NCBI GenBank assembly: GCA_900555075.1
Contig: USJO01000017.1
Coordinates: forward strand, 1-26,499
Reading direction: 5' to 3'
Length of the DNA stretch: 26,499 nt
Source: an uncultured Clostridium sp.
GTDB taxonomy: Bacteria > Bacillota > Clostridia > TANB77 > CAG-508
The notes under the pieces are model-generated. The model was not told where the DNA came from, did no database searches, and was given only the letters and a program-made list of their open reading frames with translations. A program made the position numbers and the translations under genes. This document shows positions 23,617 through 26,499 of the stretch, one piece after another (positions within the stretch are counted from its first letter, which is position 1; each line of letters starts with the position of its first letter).

Positions 23617-24582
23617 ATGACTTTAGATAATATTAAAGAAGAAATATTAGAAAGCAAAAGCATAGTAATATTAACCCATGAAGCACCAGATGGAGATGCA
23701 GTAGGCAGTAGTTTGGCTATGTATATGGGTTTAAAACAATTAGGAAAAGATGTAGATGTAATTATTCCTAAATACTCTAAAACATTTGCTTTTTTACCAT
23801 ATATAAATGAGGTAAAAGAAGAAGGCAGAAACGAAAATTATGATTTAGCAATAGCACTAGATTGTGGTGATATAAAAAGATTGAATGGATTTGCAAATTA
23901 TTTTGAAAATGCAAATACGAAAATATCAATAGACCATCATAAAGTAAATACAATGTTTGCAGATTACAATTTTGTAAACCCTACTTCACCAGCATGCTCT
24001 CAAATATTAATAATGGTATTAAAGAGTTTAGGAGTAGAAATTACAAAGGATATAGGAACTTGTCTTTTAACTGGAATAATTACAGATACAGGTGGCTTCC
24101 AATATCAAAATGTAAAACCAGAGACATTTGAATTTGCAGCAGAGTTGTTAAGTAAAGGAATAAACATATCAGACATATATAAAAGAACTCTAAAGACTGT
24201 ATCAAAGGAAAAATTTGAATTAAGAAAAACAGCAATGAACAGAATAGAATTACTAGAAAACGATAAGATAGCATTTACATATATCACAAAACAAGATGAG
24301 GAAAAAATATGTTCAGAAGATTATGATGGAATAGTAGATATAGGAAGAGATATAGAAGGCGTTGAAATATCAGTATTTTTAAGAGAAATTGACGAGAACA
24401 CCTATAAAATTTCATTACGTTCAAATGATTATGTTAATGTATCAGACATATGCCTAATGTTCTCTGGGGGAGGACACATAAAAGCAGCAGGTGGAATAAT
24501 TACTGACGTACCTTTTGAGAAGGCAAAAGAGAAAATTGTTACAGAATGTAAAAAACATTTGCACTGCTCTGACGAAAAATGA
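23617..24582 (+). CDS. nrnA: DHH/DHHA1 phosphoesterase NrnA
   Basis: NrnA degrades short oligoribonucleotides and dephosphorylates pAp. The 321-residue product has the DHH-family motifs in order: THEAPDGDAVGSS (motif I, about 20-32), ALDCGD, SIDHHK (Asp106-His107-His108), TGIITDTGGF, and the DHHA1 end with FSGGGHIKAAGG (about 283-294). Length is typical. AGAGAGG precedes the ATG. The gene between rbfA and truB is usual for clostridial versions of this cluster, which supports an orthologue of NrnA and not RecJ (too short for RecJ). Confidence 0.94.
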   Translation: MTLDNIKEEILESKSIVILTHEAPDGDAVGSSLAMYMGLKQLGKDVDVIIPKYSKTFAFLPYINEVKEEGRNENYDLAIALDCGDIKRLNGFANYFENANTKISIDHHKVNTMFADYNFVNPTSPACSQILIMVLKSLGVEITKDIGTCLLTGIITDTGGFQYQNVKPETFEFAAELLSKGINISDIYKRTLKTVSKEKFELRKTAMNRIELLENDKIAFTYITKQDEEKICSEDYDGIVDIGRDIEGVEISVFLREIDENTYKISLRSNDYVNVSDICLMFSGGGHIKAAGGIITDVPFEKAKEKIVTECKKHLHCSDEK

Positions 24583-24592
24583 AAGGTGAACA

Positions 24593-24664
24593 ATGGCTTT
24601 TTACGGAAAGCAAAGGAGGGGGTTCCTTCCTTGCCTATGTACCTGCTCTTTATATAAAGGATAA
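24593..24664 (+). CDS. Possible 23-codon Cys-containing micro-ORF between nrnA and truB
   Basis: ATG at 24593 follows AAAGGTG by about 6 bases and opens 23 codons with the run PCLCTCSLYKG near the end. Within it, GCAA...TTGC with GG/CC blocks can form a bulged hairpin at 24610-24634. The sequence is distinctly more G-rich than the surroundings (AGG AGG GGG). No family is recognised. It could equally be an RNA structure affecting truB translation. Confidence 0.2.
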   Translation: MAFYGKQRRGFLPCLCTCSLYKG

Positions 24665-24669
24665 AAAAT

Positions 24670-25530
24670 ATGGATGGAGTTTTAATTATTAATAAACCAA
24701 AAGGTTATACGTCATATGATGTTGTAAGCATTGTAAAAAAGAAACTAAGTATCTCTAAAGTGGGACATACTGGAACTTTGGACCCTAATGCAACTGGAGT
24801 TTTGCCAATCCTTGTTGGAAAGGCTACAAAAATATCAAAATATTTAATAGAACATAATAAAACTTATGTTGCGGAATTAAGGTTGGGAGAAAAAAGTGCA
24901 ACTGGAGATATTGAAGGTGAAATTGTTGAGAGAAAGAGTATACCTAATTTAAAAGAGAATAAAATAGAAGAGACGCTTGAAACATTTTTAGGGAAACAGA
25001 TGCAAAAACCTCCTATTTATTCTTCAATAAAAATCAACGGCAAAAAGGCATATGAGTATGCTAGAAAAGGACAAACTGTAGAAATTGAACCAAGGAAAAT
25101 AGAGATAATGGAAATATCTCTAATAAAATTTGAAAATAATATTATAACTTTTAGTACTAGTTGTTCTAAAGGAACATATATAAGAGTACTATGTGAAGAT
25201 ATTGCTGAAAAACTTGGAACAGTTGGATTAATGCAGAATCTAATTAGAACAAGAGTAGATAAATTTGATATAAAAGATTCTTTTACTCTTGAAAATGTAG
25301 AAAAAGCAAATATAATAGGTATAGAAGAAATATTTATAAACAATAAAAAAATTGAATTAGATAGAAGAAAAACAGAATTATTCTTAAATGGAGTAAAATT
25401 AAACTTTAATGAAGATGATGGACTGTATAGAATATACAACAACAATATTTTCATAGGTTTAGGTATAATAAAAAGTAATTCATTAAAAAGAGATGTTATA
25501 ATTATTGACAATTTTAAAAATAATGTATAA
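24670..25530 (+). CDS. truB: tRNA pseudouridine(55) synthase TruB
   Basis: TruB makes pseudouridine 55 in the T-loop of tRNAs. The 286-residue product opens with GVLIINKPKGYTSYDVV and has the catalytic aspartate in HTGTLDPNATGVLP (Asp38). It also has the QMQKPPIYSSIKINGKKAYE motif, and SCSKGTYIRVLCEDIAEKLG, a family signature. The C-terminal region (about 235-286) resembles the small TruB C-terminal domain. The ATG follows AAAGGA by 8 bases. It is the last recognisable member of the cluster; ribF, which follows truB in many Bacillota, is not here. Confidence 0.97.
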   Translation: MDGVLIINKPKGYTSYDVVSIVKKKLSISKVGHTGTLDPNATGVLPILVGKATKISKYLIEHNKTYVAELRLGEKSATGDIEGEIVERKSIPNLKENKIEETLETFLGKQMQKPPIYSSIKINGKKAYEYARKGQTVEIEPRKIEIMEISLIKFENNIITFSTSCSKGTYIRVLCEDIAEKLGTVGLMQNLIRTRVDKFDIKDSFTLENVEKANIIGIEEIFINNKKIELDRRKTELFLNGVKLNFNEDDGLYRIYNNNIFIGLGIIKSNSLKRDVIIIDNFKNNV

Positions 25531-25568
25531 AATAAATGTAAGTTTATAAGAAAAAGAGGGGGGAACGA

Positions 25569-26033
25569 ATGATGTTTGGTTATATGATTACTACATTTGC
25601 AGGAGTGTTTTGGTTTTTCAGGCTAATAGTGATGATAATGTATTCAACAGACACAGTATTTCCAATAATACCAACGAATGTAACATTTGAAATAGTACTA
25701 TTATTTATAACTTTTGCCTGTATCATTCTTGTCGCAAAAAGAAAAATGATTGGGGCTGTAATCTACCTAATTGCACAGTGTGCATATTTTGGATTAGATG
25801 CATATAAAACAATAGAGGTAATGATTAATGGACAAGCACAAACAGCAGAATATTTAACATTGTTTATATCAATAATAGCAGTAATAATTCCAATACTAGC
25901 AATAATGAACATTGGGCTAAGTAGTGGTAAGAAGTCTAGTGGAAGAAATAAGAAAACAGATTGGTTCTATGGTACAACAGATTATGAGCGAGATTTTGAC
26001 GATAGGGCAGATAAGAATCAATACAAATTCTAG
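25569..26033 (+). CDS. Small multi-pass membrane protein with charged conserved-looking tail
   Basis: I do not recognise a named family. The 154-residue product has about four membrane helices (residues about 5-25, 36-55, 60-80 and 95-118). A cytoplasmic-type tail rich in Lys/Ser (SGKKSSGRNKKTDWFYG) follows, then the charged end DYERDFDDRADKNQYKF. Similar WFY...DYxRxxDxRADKNxYxF-like endings occur, as I recall, in small membrane proteins of uncultured clostridia, but the role is unknown. The start is ATG 25569, with GAGGGGGG about 7 bases upstream; ATG 25572 is also possible. It lies 38 bases after truB and is likely co-transcribed. Confidence 0.85.
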   Translation: MMFGYMITTFAGVFWFFRLIVMIMYSTDTVFPIIPTNVTFEIVLLFITFACIILVAKRKMIGAVIYLIAQCAYFGLDAYKTIEVMINGQAQTAEYLTLFISIIAVIIPILAIMNIGLSSGKKSSGRNKKTDWFYGTTDYERDFDDRADKNQYKF

Positions 26034-26389
26034 AATGTAAAATTAATGAAAAATTAAAAAAAACTGAATACTATGAAGTGAACCTAAATTATTAGACAAA
26101 AAAGTTTAATAAGGAGGGTTTATTTTTACGACTTATTGATATTAAAATTTCTTGACATTTTGAGACAATGGACTTTATAAAAAAAAATAAGTATGATATA
26201 ATATTAAAAATATTAAACTTCTATCGGTTGATAATCAAGATTTTTATATAGATTTATTATTTTACCACTATAAATATGTATGTAGCAAAGCATTATATGA
26301 TTTATCTAAATATGATTTTATTTGGTGAATTCCAAAGACTTTTTGAAAAAATTTAATGAGAAGATTATAGAGGAAAGAAGGTTAAAACA
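26034..26389 (+). other. Gene-free stretch with promoter-like elements and an orphan SD
   Basis: No convincing gene is visible. It holds AAGGAGG at 26111-26117 with no suitable start codon behind it, a consensus-like promoter (26152-26180), and a second extended -10 (26194-26202). The rest is simple AT-rich sequence. The orphan SD followed by an open run of about ten codons might be the relic of a lost gene. Confidence 0.5.
26152..26180 (+). promoter_or_regulatory. Strong SigA-type promoter
   Basis: TTGACA (26152-26157) is an exact -35 consensus and is 17 bases from TTATAA (26175-26180). A second -10, TGATATAAT (26194-26202, extended type), lies about 20 bases downstream. They probably drive the mini-ORF at 26390 and whatever follows the window. 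Confidence 0.65.
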
Positions 26390-26440
26390 ATGAAAAATAA
26401 AGAAGAAAAAAGTTTACCATCTACGAATATTAACTGGTAA
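26390..26440 (+). CDS. 16-residue mini-ORF, possible leader peptide
   Basis: ATG at 26390 follows GAAGG by 8 bases and encodes MKNKEEKSLPSTNINW before TAA. It lies about 190 bases after a strong promoter and is followed by a second start (ATG 26451, five codons) and an AAAAGGA near the window end. It could be a leader peptide or simply the start of a gene interrupted by a stop. No family is recognised. Confidence 0.3.
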   Translation: MKNKEEKSLPSTNINW

Positions 26441-26499
26441 GTGAGGAGTCATGAAAAAGCGCACTTGAATAATTGAAAATAAAAGGAATTTTTACTAAA

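Noticed and set aside
26168..26251. A 27-codon ATG frame with an in-frame CGG at 26225
   Set aside because: No SD, it overlies the TTGACA/TTATAA promoter, and the +1 reading after skipping C meets TGA at once; I do not consider it coding, so it does not count against the CGG observation.
1..26499. tRNA/rRNA genes, CRISPR arrays, insertion sequences, prophage
   Set aside because: No cloverleaf-like sequence, regularly spaced repeats, transposase or phage genes seen on either strand.

Overview
The window is about 26.5 kb of very AT-rich DNA with strong Shine-Dalgarno (SD) sites, short intergenic gaps and a heavy preference for AGA, ATA and A-ending codons. The gene content (spoVG, a YhaQP-type ABC exporter, a rimP-nusA-rnpM-infB-rbfA-nrnA-truB cluster, an IF2 with an Asn-rich linker) points to a low-GC Bacillota, most likely a Clostridia-like anaerobe, perhaps from an uncultured lineage. 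The lineage is inferred from gene content and order, not from a marker search.

Layout. 1-152: 3' end of spoVG and its terminator. 277-2496: an envelope pair, made of a membrane-anchored protein (stalk-like region, SH3b, catalytically dead GH18 remnant) and the murein endotransglycosylase MltG, closed by a bidirectional terminator. 2529-2849 (minus): a small acidic protein with a hydrophobic tail. 2961-11727: deoC, then a giant cyclic beta-1,2-glucan synthase-like gene whose ribosome-binding site lies in one arm of a 20-21 bp hairpin. 11769-12194 (minus): a predicted helical-bundle protein. 12408-15710: a two-gene ABC exporter and a phosphofructokinase with mixed donor signatures. 15787-18177: argS and upp. 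18216-25530: the translation/RNA cluster behind its own promoter and leader hairpin. 25569-26033: a small membrane protein. 26034-26499: promoter-like sequence and a 16-codon mini-ORF.

The main observation concerns decoding. Two genes, argS and the SH3/GH18-remnant gene, each need exactly one +1 frame change to give a continuous family-like protein. In both, the shift falls on an in-frame CGG codon followed by A (ACT-C-GGA in argS, GAG-C-GGA in the other). Skipping the C restores the frame and places a Gly; in argS this rebuilds the conserved GETGPYIQY motif. Reading every confidently called gene by eye (roughly 8,200 codons), I found no other in-frame CGG, although CGT, CGC, CGA, AGA and AGG are all used. 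I infer that CGG is a hungry or unassigned codon here and that CGGA acts as a +1 recoding signal, by A-site skipping or quadruplet decoding. Two sequencing errors or two pseudogenes remain the null hypothesis and can be tested directly.

Together the genes cover envelope maintenance and glucan synthesis, nucleoside and pyrimidine salvage (deoC, upp), glycolysis (pfk), and the translation apparatus (argS, rimP, nusA, infB, rbfA, truB). There is no sign of a prophage, insertion sequence, CRISPR array, tRNA or rRNA gene.
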